Source of the DNA: Actinomadura terrae
GTDB lineage: Bacteria > Actinomycetota > Actinomycetes > Streptosporangiales > Streptosporangiaceae
Direction: 5' to 3'
DNA: 64,000 nucleotides
Assembly: GCF_022751215.1 (NCBI RefSeq)
Contig: NZ_JAICDG010000005.1
Location: 62,001 to 126,000 of the forward strand
Shown here: piece after piece, positions 49,593-57,796 of the stretch
Numbering within the stretch: position 1 is the stretch's first letter
Layout of the letters: the number at the start of each line of letters is the position of its first letter
Notes under the pieces: generated by a model
What the model saw: only the letters and a program-made list of their open reading frames with translations
Databases searched by the model: none
What the model was told of the DNA's origin: nothing
Translations under genes and position numbers: made by a program

Positions 49593-49664
49593 CGATCCCC
49601 GGACCGATGGACCAGTCCTGTCCGTCGCCCCGCCCATGCGGGAAGGTCCGGGGATCGCTCATTT
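49593..49664 (+). terminator. Terminator between mini-gene and nitrobindin gene
   Basis: CGATCCCCGGACC (49593-49605) and GGTCCGGGGATCG (49645-49657) are perfect 13-base complements with a 39-base intervening loop. On the plus strand the stem is followed by CTCATTTTC. It lies where the plus-strand mini-gene and the minus-strand nitrobindin gene converge. Confidence 0.55.
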
Positions 49665-49674
49665 TCTGGACGTT

Positions 49675-50160
49675 TCAGGCGACGCGCTTCAGCTGGGCCG
49701 ACAGGTGCGACTGGAGCTTCTGGCCCATCGCCGCCATGTCGTAGGCCCACCCGAGGTCCTCCCCGATGAGGCCGTAGAGGCGGGTGCCGCCGGTGACCTC
49801 CTTCGCGGACTCCGTCCGGGCGACGACGTCGGTCTGGAGCTCGACGCGGTTGAACGCGACGTTGCCGACGTAGATCTCGACGATCCCGGTCGGGTGGGCG
49901 AGCGTCACCTCGACCTGGTGGTCCGGACGGGGCCGCCAGTAGCCCGTCTCGGTGCCGAGGGGGCGTCCGAGCGTGCCGTCCTTCTCGATCATCCACGTCC
50001 GGCTCGCGTAGATCAGGAACGGCTTTCCGTTGTGGCTGAAGGACATCTCCTGCCCGAAGTTGAAGTTCTCGATCGTGGGGTAGCCGCCGACACCGGCGCC
50101 CTCCCACGTGCCCAGCAGGAACTTCAGAGGCTCAAGGTCGAGGTGCAGCTCAGGCTCCAT
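49675..50160 (-). CDS. Nitrobindin-like heme-binding FABP-family protein
   Basis: This 161-residue beta-barrel protein has the family signature LGTWEGAGVGGYPTIENFNFGQEM near residue 15. ETGYWRP and GIVEIYVGN follow in the barrel, and the C-terminal LQSHLSAQLKRVA contains the likely proximal heme-ligand His. Nitrobindins bind ferric heme and isomerise peroxynitrite. Length is typical. Confidence 0.92.
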   Translation of the reverse strand: MEPELHLDLEPLKFLLGTWEGAGVGGYPTIENFNFGQEMSFSHNGKPFLIYASRTWMIEKDGTLGRPLGTETGYWRPRPDHQVEVTLAHPTGIVEIYVGNVAFNRVELQTDVVARTESAKEVTGGTRLYGLIGEDLGWAYDMAAMGQKLQSHLSAQLKRVA

Positions 50161-50225
50161 GAAGACCGAGCGTAGCGGCGCGGCGCGCGCGAGGGGACGC
50201 GCCCGCCGTCGATACGTCCGGAGGG

Positions 50226-50315
50226 TTACCGCAACCGGCCGAGCTTGACCACCAGCAGGACGGCCGACACCGCCACCAGCGCGAGCACGACGACCAGGAC
50301 TCCCGCGTTCACCAT
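50226..50315 (-). CDS. 29-residue single-TM small protein
   Basis: The frame from ATG 50315 to TAA 50226 encodes MVNAGVLVVVLALVAVSAVL followed by LVVKLGRLR. It is one hydrophobic helix with a basic C-terminal end, a typical small membrane protein. GTGGGCGGC precedes the ATG. It sits between the nitrobindin and divergent dsrE genes. It is hard to prove from sequence alone, but the composition is clearly membrane-type rather than random. Confidence 0.6.
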   Translation of the reverse strand: MVNAGVLVVVLALVAVSAVLLVVKLGRLR

Positions 50316-50358
50316 GCCGCCCACGGCACGGATGCTACAGCCCGGCTAGAGTTTTCGT

Positions 50359-50721
50359 ATGGCGAGACCACTGGTGATCAAGGTGACGGCGGGGGCGGAC
50401 GCGCCGGAGCGGTGCAACCAGGCGTTCACGGTGGCCGCCGCCGCGGCGGCGAGCGGGGTGCCGATCTCGCTGTGGCTGACCGGGGAGTCGGCGTGGTTCT
50501 CCCTGCCCGGACGCGCGGCGGAGTTCATGCTCGCGCACGCCACGCCCCTGGAGGACCTGCTCACCGTGATCCTCGCGGCCGGACGGGTGACCCTGTGCAC
50601 GCAGTGCGCGGCCCGCCGCGACATCGGACCGGACGACGTCCTCCCGGGCATCCGCATCGCCGGTGCGCCGACCTTCGTCGAGGAGATCGCGGCGCCGGAC
50701 GTCCAGGCCCTCGTGTACTAG
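50359..50721 (+). CDS. DsrE-family protein
   Basis: This 120-residue alpha/beta protein has LVIKVTAGADAPERCNQAFTVAAAAAASGVPISLWLTGESAWF and ATPLEDLLTVILAAGRVTLCTQCAARRDI. The CTQC segment provides candidate sulfur-relay cysteines. DsrE-family proteins act in sulfur transfer or peroxide-related processes. The gene is divergent from the small TM gene. Confidence 0.88.
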   Translation: MARPLVIKVTAGADAPERCNQAFTVAAAAAASGVPISLWLTGESAWFSLPGRAAEFMLAHATPLEDLLTVILAAGRVTLCTQCAARRDIGPDDVLPGIRIAGAPTFVEEIAAPDVQALVY

Positions 50722-50733
50722 ACCGGCCATGAC

Positions 50734-51375
50734 TCACCGGGCCGCGCGGTCGAGTTCGGCGACCTTCAGCGGTTTCGGCGTCGGCGTCGGCCGGACGCGC
50801 GAACGGGAACGGACGGCGACCGCCGCGCAGGCGAGGCCCGCCGTGGTAGCGCCCGCCAGGCCGAGCATCAGGTCGCCGATCGTGTCGCGGTAGATGGTGA
50901 CGGTCTCCGGGGTGTCCAGGATGAACACCCAGTACTCGAAGAACTCCCAGAGGATGGCGGCGATGGCCCCCATTCCCGCGCACGACACGGCGACGACCCA
51001 GGGCTTGAGAGAGGCCCAGCGGTGCAGGGCGATCCCGGCGGCGGCGCCGAGCAGCGCCCAGTTCGCGAAATGGCAGGCGTCGTCGAACCTCTCGACCGTG
51101 TCGTAGAGGTCGGCGGCGTTGCCCGCGACGTCGATGAGGAACGGCGCCGTCACCAGCAGGTCGATATCCCAAGGAAAAGGCGCTTTCCGGTCACGGCCCC
51201 GGAGCAGCCAGATCAGGGCGACCACCATGACCGCGCCGGGATAGGTGAACGCCCGCACGTCCATCGCCTTGTCGGCGAAGCGGTCCCATTCCGGGAACAC
51301 GAGGGCGAGGGCGAGCAGCGCGGCCAGGGCGGCCTTCGCGAGAAGGGCGGGCGGGCGCCACCGTGAGGTGTCCAT
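50734..51375 (-). CDS. Multi-pass membrane protein (YjdF/DUF2238-like)
   Basis: This 213-residue protein has about six TM helices. FDDACHFANWALLGAAAGIAL and ILWEFFEYWVFILDTPETVTIYRDTIGDLMLGLAGA resemble the conserved histidine/glutamate and D-x-x-x-D segments of the YjdF (DUF2238) family. Function unknown. ATG 51375 (MDTSRWRPP) was chosen over an upstream start. It converges with dsrE. Confidence 0.72.
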   Translation of the reverse strand: MDTSRWRPPALLAKAALAALLALALVFPEWDRFADKAMDVRAFTYPGAVMVVALIWLLRGRDRKAPFPWDIDLLVTAPFLIDVAGNAADLYDTVERFDDACHFANWALLGAAAGIALHRWASLKPWVVAVSCAGMGAIAAILWEFFEYWVFILDTPETVTIYRDTIGDLMLGLAGATTAGLACAAVAVRSRSRVRPTPTPKPLKVAELDRAAR

Positions 51376-51475
51376 GCCCGTACTCTCCCGGGCCCGGCCG
51401 CCCTTCCACATCGGCGCGGATACTCAGGTCTTCCTGAGTGCCTGTACGGAGTCTCAGCAGTGCCTGTACGGGGTC

Positions 51476-51960
51476 TCAGCCGAGGACGACCTCGCCGATG
51501 CGGGCGTAGCGTCCGGAAACTCCGAGGGTCCCGGAACTGAAGGCCCTGACGCCATTGACCGTCACGCCGGACGCCGTGCCGTTCAGCATGTGAAGCGATC
51601 CCTCCGAGCCGTTCTCGCCGCTCGAACCGACGGTCAGGTCGCCTTTCCCGTCGCCGTTCAGGTCGGCGAGCGAGACCTGCGAGCCGAAGAGGTCGTTCTG
51701 CTCCGCCGAGCCCGGGACGCCTGCGCTGGCCTGTCCGAACTGCTGCGCGCCGGTGCCAGTCACCCCGCCCGGACCGCCGTACAGGACGGTCGCCGCCCCG
51801 GCCCTGGTGGTGGTGCCGATCGCCTCGTCGGGTGCGCCCACCGCGACGTCCGCCAGGCCGTCGCCGTTGACGTCGCCGGCCGCGACGGACGCGCCGAACG
51901 CGTCGCCCGGCTCCTGCGTCCCCGGAACGCCGTCGGTGTCCGCTTCCTTCGGCGGGGGGA
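51476..51960 (-). pseudogene. FG-GAP (integrin-alpha-like) repeat remnant
   Basis: The minus strand encodes two FG-GAP blades: FGASVAAGDVNGDGLADVAVGAP and FGSQVSLADLNGDGKGDLTVGSS, with Ca-binding DxNGDG loops. It ends at TAG 51476 after GVSGRYARIGEVVLG, the usual C-terminus of such secreted repeat proteins. No signal peptide, start or additional blades precede them; before residue block VPPPKEADTDG the frame becomes nonsense. Full proteins have four to seven blades, so this is a 5'-deleted relic. Confidence 0.65.
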
Positions 51961-52028
51961 CGAACCGAAACCAAGATCCACTACGTGGACGCCCCGCGTT
52001 CAGCCGGGGTTTACCGCCCCGGATGCTC

Positions 52029-52835
52029 TCAGGCGTCGTAGTCGGGGCCGCAGAAACGGCCGCCGAGCCACCGCCCTTCCGGGGACTCCGGATCGAGCGG
52101 CCCGAATCGCTCGGTCAGTTCGGCCGCGTAGGGCTCGGCGTCGTCCTCGGGTTCGTATCCGATGGCCCGCGCCTCGTCCAGCGAGAACCATGCCCGGGTG
52201 TTCGCGGACACGCCCCACACCACCCGGAATCCGGGGCTCGGCACGGACAGGGCCGCCTCGAAGAGCCGCGCCGCGTCGCCGGGGGAAAGCCAGGTCGCCA
52301 GCGAGCGCAGGTCCGGCGGACGCTCCTCGCACGTGAGAATGCGAATCGCGATGACGTCCAGCCCGTAACGGCTGTGATAAAGGCTGCCCAGCGCCTCGCC
52401 CGTGACCTTGCTGACGCCGTAATAGGTGTCGGGCGCGGGGAACCGGTAGTCGGGAACCGGGGCGTCGTCGGTCGGATGGAATCCCACGGCGTGGTTGCTC
52501 GACGCGAACACCACGCGGCCGACTCCGGTCCGGCGGGCGGCCTCGTAGACGTTGTAGGTGCCGTGGATGTTCACGTCGGCGATGTCGTTCCAGGGCGCCT
52601 CGGACGCCAATCCCCCGAGATGGACGATGGCGTCCACGCCCTCGCAGGCCCGTTCCAGCGCGGCCAGATCGGTCACCGACGCCCGCATATGCTCCTCGCC
52701 GCTTTCCGCCTTTCCCATGTCGGCGACGTCCAGCAGGCGAAGGGTCCGGCCCGGCCGGGCGAGCCTCGGCCGCAGGAACGATCCGATGAGCCCGGCCGCG
52801 CCGGTGATGAGAATTCGCTCCGCACCCATCGTCAT
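52029..52835 (-). CDS. NAD-dependent epimerase/dehydratase, uronate-dehydrogenase-like
   Basis: This 268-residue extended SDR has ILITGAAGLIGSFLRPRLA (NAD site), VVFASSNHAVGFHPTDDAPVPDYRFPAPDTYYGVSKVTGEALGSLY (Ser and YxxxK catalytic elements) and RILTCEERPPDLRSLATWLSPGDAARLFEAAL. The SSNHAVGFH segment and size match uronate dehydrogenase-type enzymes, which oxidise hexuronic acids to aldarolactones. AGGGGA precedes ATG 52835. Substrate assignment is by family resemblance. Confidence 0.85.
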   Translation of the reverse strand: MTMGAERILITGAAGLIGSFLRPRLARPGRTLRLLDVADMGKAESGEEHMRASVTDLAALERACEGVDAIVHLGGLASEAPWNDIADVNIHGTYNVYEAARRTGVGRVVFASSNHAVGFHPTDDAPVPDYRFPAPDTYYGVSKVTGEALGSLYHSRYGLDVIAIRILTCEERPPDLRSLATWLSPGDAARLFEAALSVPSPGFRVVWGVSANTRAWFSLDEARAIGYEPEDDAEPYAAELTERFGPLDPESPEGRWLGGRFCGPDYDA

Positions 52836-52907
52836 CACGTCCCCTGGTCTGGGTGGCATATCCGCCCGACAGCGTAGTGATCCGCACCCGCGCGGGATTC
52901 CGCCGGA

Positions 52908-53447
52908 TCAGCCGGCCAGGTCGGCGACCGTCCGCTCGATGCGCGCCGCGCGTCCGGCGGCCGTCCTGATCTTCAGCAGCGGCAGGATCAGCTGGTAGCG
53001 GCCGGTCCGGCCGAGCGCCTCGAACCGGGCGGCGGCGCGCGGGGACGCCTCCAGCGCCGCGAGCAGGTCGGCCGGGACGGTCACGTCGCGCTGCCGCGCG
53101 TAGGCCGCGTCCCAGCGTCCGTCGGCCTTCGCCGCGTCGATCTCCGCCAGGCCGGGCGGGCGCATCCGGCCCGCCGCGATCAGTGCCTCGGCCTTCTCGA
53201 CGTTGACCCGCGACCACGCGCCGCCCTTGCGGCGGCGCGAGTACCGCTGGAGGTAGCCGTGCTCGTCGAGGGACTTGCGCTGGCTGTCGATCCAGCCGTA
53301 GCAGAGCGCGACGTCCAGCGCCTCCGCGATGGTGATCGAGCCGACCGGCGCGCCCTTCTTGGCGATCCGCAGCCACACGCCGCCCTCGTCCCCGTGGTGG
53401 TCGGCGAGCCACGCCTCGAACCCGGCGGCGTCCGCGAAGTCCATCAT
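52908..53447 (-). CDS. YdeI/OmdA-family (bacteriocin-protection-like) protein
   Basis: This 179-residue protein has FEAWLADHHGDEGGVWLRIAKKGAPVGSITIAEALDVALCYGWIDSQRKSLDEHGYLQRYSRRRKGGAWSRVN, the YdeI N-terminal signature. AYARQRDVTVPADLLAALEASPRAAARFEAL is the typical C-terminal half. Its role is unclear. The ATG at 53447 overlaps the stop of the upstream VOC gene as ATGA, so the two are coupled. Confidence 0.9.
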   Translation of the reverse strand: MMDFADAAGFEAWLADHHGDEGGVWLRIAKKGAPVGSITIAEALDVALCYGWIDSQRKSLDEHGYLQRYSRRRKGGAWSRVNVEKAEALIAAGRMRPPGLAEIDAAKADGRWDAAYARQRDVTVPADLLAALEASPRAAARFEALGRTGRYQLILPLLKIRTAAGRAARIERTVADLAG

Positions 53448-53854
53448 CGTCCCACCACGTCCAGGTAGTGCCGGTTGTACATGATGCCGAGGACGTTCCC
53501 GAACGGATCGACCACGGACGCGGTGACGAACCCCTCGCCGCGCTCGGTGATCGGCTGGTACTCCGTCGCGCCCATGGAGAGCAGCTTCGCCAGCGTCCCT
53601 TCGAGGTCGTCGACGTGCCAGTACAGGAGGGCCCCGCCCGGCTCGGACGCCGTCCTGCCGGGCGGCGCGAAGCGTCCGTCGATCAGGCCCAGCTCGTGTT
53701 CGCGGTCGCCGACGCGGAACTCGTGGTAGGCGGGGCGCCCGTCCGGCCCGGAGCGGCTGAAGTACGGCTCCAAGCCCAGGAAATCGGTGTACCAGCGCTT
53801 GGCGGCGTCCAGGTCGTCCGCCCAGAAGTTGGTGGTGGCAGGTCCTCGCAACAT
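53444..53854 (-). CDS. VOC family (glyoxalase-like) protein
   Basis: This 136-residue protein has two VOC half-modules: TTNFWADDLDAAKRWYTDFLGLEPYFSRSG and LYWHVDDLEGTLAKLLSMGATEYQPITERGEGFVTASVVDPFGNVLGIMYN. Metal-ligand positions typical of glyoxalases (His/Glu) are present in HELGLID and the first strand only partly, so catalytic activity is uncertain. ATG 53854 follows GGGGGAG. It is coupled to the YdeI-like gene. Confidence 0.88.
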   Translation of the reverse strand: MLRGPATTNFWADDLDAAKRWYTDFLGLEPYFSRSGPDGRPAYHEFRVGDREHELGLIDGRFAPPGRTASEPGGALLYWHVDDLEGTLAKLLSMGATEYQPITERGEGFVTASVVDPFGNVLGIMYNRHYLDVVGR

Positions 53855-53940
53855 CACGGTTCTCCCCCTCCGTCGTGCCGTTGACCACCACGTTAGGAGC
53901 CCAATAGGTCAACGAACGTCCTACTAGGACGGCCGCGCAC

Positions 53941-53975
53941 AAAAAGGCCGTGGACGCGGGTTCGCGTCCACGGCC
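53941..53975 (-). terminator. Intrinsic terminator of murT-gatD operon
   Basis: On the minus strand GGCCGTGGACGC-GAACCC-GCGTCCACGGCC is a perfect 12-bp stem followed immediately by TTTTT (53945-53941). It begins 13 bases after the gatD stop. It is the only canonical stem-plus-U-run terminator I find in the window. Confidence 0.9.
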
Positions 53976-53988
53976 CGGTGAAGCGGGA

Positions 53989-54705
53989 TCAGCTGAGCAC
54001 GGCGTTGAGACGCTCCTCGCGCAGGCGGCCCGCCCAGGAGTCGTCGATGGGCGGCAACTGCTGCCCCACGGCCCAGGTGAGGAGGAGGTCGGCGAGGCCC
54101 GGGTTGCGGACGAGCGCGGGCCCGTGCATGTAGGTGCCGACCACGCGTCCGGCGTAGGCGCCCTCGAAGCCGCTGCCGTCGCCGTTGCCGACCCCGGCGA
54201 CGACCTTGGCGAGGGGCTTGGCGCCGGGGCCGATGCTGGTGGCGCCCTGGTGGTTCTCGAACCCGGTGATGCGCGGGACGTTCAGCTCGGCGGACACGTC
54301 GCCGACGACCTCGCCGACCGCGCGGTTCTGGCCGCGCCCGGAGTGGATGTCGAGGATGCCGAGGCCGGGCACGGGCTGCCCCTCCTCGCCGCCGAACTCG
54401 TGCCCGAGGATCTGGAAGCCCGCGCAGACCGCGAAGATCACCGCGCCGCGCTGCGCCGCGTACTGGAGGCCGCCGTCGTTGCGCAGCCGCTGCGCCGCGA
54501 GGATCTGCGGGCGGTCCTCGCCGCCGCCGAGCAGGTAGATGTCGCCGTCCTGCGGGACGGGCTCGTCCGAGCGCATGTGAACGGTCTCGGTCGGGATCCC
54601 GCGTAGCGCGGCCCGGCGCTCCAGGACGATCGTGTTCCCCTGGTCGCCGTAGGTGGCGAGGAGGTCCGGGTAGATCCAGACGATCTTGATGCGGTCAGAC
54701 GACAC
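53989..54705 (-). CDS. gatD: Lipid II isoglutaminyl synthase, glutaminase subunit
   Basis: This 238-residue class I glutamine amidotransferase supplies ammonia to MurT to amidate D-Glu of lipid II. Catalytic Cys94 lies in VIFAVCAGFQILGHEF, and GTYMHGPALVRNP contains the conserved His. DIHSGRGQNRAVGEVVG and GFENHQGAT are GatD signatures. It starts at GTG 54705, overlapping the end of murT by 11 bases, and is followed by a strong terminator. Confidence 0.95.
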   Translation of the reverse strand: MSSDRIKIVWIYPDLLATYGDQGNTIVLERRAALRGIPTETVHMRSDEPVPQDGDIYLLGGGEDRPQILAAQRLRNDGGLQYAAQRGAVIFAVCAGFQILGHEFGGEEGQPVPGLGILDIHSGRGQNRAVGEVVGDVSAELNVPRITGFENHQGATSIGPGAKPLAKVVAGVGNGDGSGFEGAYAGRVVGTYMHGPALVRNPGLADLLLTWAVGQQLPPIDDSWAGRLREERLNAVLS

Positions 54706-55945
54706 GGCCGTACCTCGTTCGGATGTGCTGGAAGGCGGTGTAGTTGGCGATCACGTCGAGATGCCCCGGCGGGACGGCCATGACGGCCTGGTCGATGTCG
54801 TCGACGAGCGTGAAGCCGACGTCGGCGGCCTCCAGCCGGGCGGCGAGGTCGATGCGGCGCTCGCCCGCGACCCAGACCGGGCGGCCGCGCAGGATGCGGT
54901 AGTCGACGTCCCAGAGCCAGGACGTGTCGCGGCCGTCGGGCCCCTGCGCGTTGATCGACAGCGCGACCGGGCCCGGCGCGGGTTGCAGGACGTCGAACGC
55001 CTCCAGCCAGCCCGCCGGGTTCTTCGACAGCAGCAGGCGGATGCTGCGGCCCTCGTGCTCGACCGTGGTGTAGCGGCCCGCGACCGAGGTGACCTGCGAC
55101 AGCAGCGGCAGCGCCTGCTCGGGCGGGACGCCGAACTGGGCGACGACCGCGAGCGCGATCAGGGCGTTCGAGCGGTTCGCGCGGCCGGGCAGCGACAGCC
55201 CGGTCAGGCCGAACGTCCGGCCGTCGGGGGCGGTGATCAGGTCGCCGTGCAGCGCCCAGTCGGGACGCGGCCGGGCGAAGTGGCACTGCCGGCAGCGCCA
55301 GTCGCTGTCCTCGCCGGTGTCCTGCCGGTCGAGGGGGCCGCCGCACTCGGGGCAGCACCAGGAGTCCTCGCGCCAGTGCTGGCCCGCCGCGACCCACGTC
55401 ACGCTCTTGGCGGTGGACGCGCCCCACGTCACGAGGGGGTCGTCGCAGTTGGCGATGACATGGCTGTGCGGGGACGCCTCCAGCGCGCGCCGCCACTTGC
55501 CCGCCAGCAGCCAGATCTCGGCGGCGCGGTCCATCTGGTCGCGGCTGAGGTTCATCAGCGCGACGATGTTCGCGCCGGTCTCGGACAGCACCATCGGGAC
55601 GTACTTCTCGTCGCACTCCAGCACGCCGTACCGGGCGGTGGGGGCGGACGCCAGCGCGGACACGTGCCCGGTCGGCATGTTCGCGCCGAACGCGTTGGTC
55701 GCGACCTCGCCGAGCGGCGTCATCGCCGAGGTGATCAGCCGGGTCGTCGTCGTCTTGCCGTTGGTGGCGCTGACGAGGACGAGCTTGCGGTCCTTGGCGA
55801 GCCTGGTCAGCAGCTCGGGGTCGAGGCGCAGGCCGATACGCCCGCCGATCACCGAACCGTCCCCACGGCCCGCGATGCGGGACATCTTGGCGGCCGTACG
55901 ACCGAGCGCGACGGCCAGCTGCGAACGCAGCGGAAGATCGCTCAT
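54695..55945 (-). CDS. murT: Lipid II isoglutaminyl synthase, Mur-ligase subunit
   Basis: This 416-residue Mur-ligase-like ATPase forms the amidating complex with GatD. It has GRIGLRLDPELLTRLA, the ATP-binding loop VSATNGKTTTTRLI, ECDEKYVP and NLSRDQMDR. A Cys4 ribbon specific to MurT reads CCPECGGPLDR...WRCRQC. The C-terminal DUF1727 domain includes LLLSKNPAGWLEAFD. ATG 55945 (MSDLPLRSQLA) follows CGGAG. Operon partner gatD is downstream. Confidence 0.96.
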   Translation of the reverse strand: MSDLPLRSQLAVALGRTAAKMSRIAGRGDGSVIGGRIGLRLDPELLTRLAKDRKLVLVSATNGKTTTTRLITSAMTPLGEVATNAFGANMPTGHVSALASAPTARYGVLECDEKYVPMVLSETGANIVALMNLSRDQMDRAAEIWLLAGKWRRALEASPHSHVIANCDDPLVTWGASTAKSVTWVAAGQHWREDSWCCPECGGPLDRQDTGEDSDWRCRQCHFARPRPDWALHGDLITAPDGRTFGLTGLSLPGRANRSNALIALAVVAQFGVPPEQALPLLSQVTSVAGRYTTVEHEGRSIRLLLSKNPAGWLEAFDVLQPAPGPVALSINAQGPDGRDTSWLWDVDYRILRGRPVWVAGERRIDLAARLEAADVGFTLVDDIDQAVMAVPPGHLDVIANYTAFQHIRTRYGRVV

Positions 55946-56303
55946 TGACTCCGTCTTCTCTGGATGCGCCGGGGAAACCGCTCCGAGCCTAGCCGCTGGA
56001 CCGTCCGCACGCGCGCGGAGCCACGACGCCGGACGCTCCATGGAGGGCGCCGGGACCCCGGCAATGCGATGAGCATCACAGCGGATCGTGTAAACCACTC
56101 TCGGCAATCTTGACCTTCGGGGAGGTGTCGTGATTCGGTGCCACCCCCGACTGCGGTGAGCCAGATTCCCATCCACGCGTCCTGGATCGACGTCACCCAC
56201 TACTTTTGTCGGGAGCCCTGCGGTTTGCGGGGAAGCTGTCCGCCGCGAGGGCGGACCGGGATCGCAAGCGTGGACGAAGCGGCGACAAGGCGAGGTCTGA
56301 GCG
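55946..56303. other. 358-bp divergent intergenic region
   Basis: No gene is supported here. The region holds promoters for murT (minus) and the zinc-ribbon gene (plus). A TTGACC at about 56109-56114 and GAGGTCTGAG before 56304 are the only recognisable elements. I see no palindrome long enough to call an operator. Confidence 0.4.
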
Positions 56304-57695
56304 ATGCAGTGTCCGACGTGCGGTTCCAACACGCCCGGGACGCTCGGCAAGTGTTCGAACTGCGAGGCGCCGATCGACGTGTACTCGGTCGGCCCGGCCG
56401 CTCCGCTGGCGGCGCCGACCGCCGGCGCGCTGGGCGACAAGACGCTGATGGTGCCGCCGCCGACGCCGCCCGCACCCCCCGCGCCGCCCGCGCCGACGTG
56501 GGCGCCGGAGACACCGGGGGTTGCGCCCGCGCAGCAGGCGCGGCAGGGGTCCGGGGCGCTGGAGCCCGTCGACTCCGAGTCGACCTCGCCGTGGGCGTTC
56601 GACCCCGACGCCGACAGCGGCGCCTACGACACCGTCCCGCCGCCGCCCAAGTGGACCGAGACGCCCGCGCCGGACCCGGAGCCGTCCGGGCCGCAGTCGA
56701 TCGTCCCGGAGTCGTGGTACGCGCAGCCGCGCAAGCCCCAGCCGGTGGAGGCGGACGCGACGCAGGTGTACGCGCCGCAGCCCGGGCCGGCCGACCAGGG
56801 GTGGGGCGCTCAGCCGCCCGGTCAGCCGCCCGTCCAGCCGCAGCCGACGATGATGGACGCGAACGGCGCCACCCAGATCGCGCCGATGGGCCACCCCGGG
56901 CAGATGGGCCTCGGCGACGGGACGCGCCTGGACTTCAACCCCGGCGCGGCCCCGATGGGCGCGCCGATGGGGTCGCCGCCGATGGGCCAGGGCGGACCGA
57001 TGGGTCCGGGCGGTCCGATGGGGCCCGGCGAGCCCCCGTACGCGGGCTACCCGGGGCAGGGCCCGACGCGGTCCAGGGGCGGGACGAGCAAGCCGCTCGT
57101 CGTCGTGGTCTCCGCGCTGGTCACGGTCGCGGTCGGGGCCGTCGCGTTCGTCATGTGGCCGTCGGGCGACGACAACGGGCCCGCGGCGGGCGGCACGCCG
57201 ACCCCGGCCAACAGCAAGGTCGCGCAGACCAACAAGATCCCGAGCGCGGCGCGGGAGCAGGCGGAGGCGATGAACGCCGTGCTGGACGCCAGCGTCGACA
57301 CCCGCCGCGTCCTCGCGGGGGCGCTCAGCCGGGCCGGTACCTGCAAGGAGCTGCCGCAGGCGATCCAGGGCTTCCAGACCGTCGCGCAGCGCCGCCAGAA
57401 CCAGCTGCGGCGCACCAAGAACCTCAAGCTCGACAAGCTGCGGAACGGCGAGCGGCTGCGCGGCTCGCTGAACCAGGCGCTGCTGGCCTCCCTCCAGGTC
57501 GACCAGGTGCTGCTCCAGTGGGCGCAGCGGAACCAGGCCAAGTGCAAGGGCAAGCCGCGTCCGGACGCGGCGCACGTCCCCGGCCGCGCCGCCGGGGAGC
57601 GCCGCGCCACGCTCGCCAAGCGGCAGTTCGTCGTCGCGTGGAACCCGGTCGCGAAGGCCACCGGGCAGCCGCAGCGGAGCTGGCAGCGGGTGTGA
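56304..57695 (+). CDS. Zinc-ribbon / proline-rich / single-TM protein A
   Basis: This 463-residue protein has an N-terminal zinc ribbon (Cys3, Cys6, Cys17, Cys20 in MQCPTCGS..GKCSNC). A long Pro/Gly/Met-rich cytoplasmic linker (about 30-260) leads to a TM helix at about 263-287 (KPLVVVVSALVTVAVGAVAFVMW). The extracytoplasmic helical domain carries one Cys near its start (AGTCKELPQ) and one at its end (NQAKCKGKP). The same layout, with identical Cys spacing, recurs in the next gene. Function unknown; the neighbouring HerA-like ATPase suggests a common membrane machine. Confidence 0.8.
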   Translation: MQCPTCGSNTPGTLGKCSNCEAPIDVYSVGPAAPLAAPTAGALGDKTLMVPPPTPPAPPAPPAPTWAPETPGVAPAQQARQGSGALEPVDSESTSPWAFDPDADSGAYDTVPPPPKWTETPAPDPEPSGPQSIVPESWYAQPRKPQPVEADATQVYAPQPGPADQGWGAQPPGQPPVQPQPTMMDANGATQIAPMGHPGQMGLGDGTRLDFNPGAAPMGAPMGSPPMGQGGPMGPGGPMGPGEPPYAGYPGQGPTRSRGGTSKPLVVVVSALVTVAVGAVAFVMWPSGDDNGPAAGGTPTPANSKVAQTNKIPSAAREQAEAMNAVLDASVDTRRVLAGALSRAGTCKELPQAIQGFQTVAQRRQNQLRRTKNLKLDKLRNGERLRGSLNQALLASLQVDQVLLQWAQRNQAKCKGKPRPDAAHVPGRAAGERRATLAKRQFVVAWNPVAKATGQPQRSWQRV

Positions 57696-57796
57696 TCCGC
57701 CGATCACGACCGCGTTGCGACTGGCGCCGGGGCGTCCACGCCCGGGGACGGCGCGTTATCTTGGCCACCGGCGAACCTGACGGCTAAGGGGTCGGT

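Noticed and set aside
53448..53942. Apparent fusion of an Arg-rich segment to the YdeI-like protein
   Set aside because: The extension is the wrong frame of the VOC gene; ATG 53447 overlapping the VOC stop is the real start.
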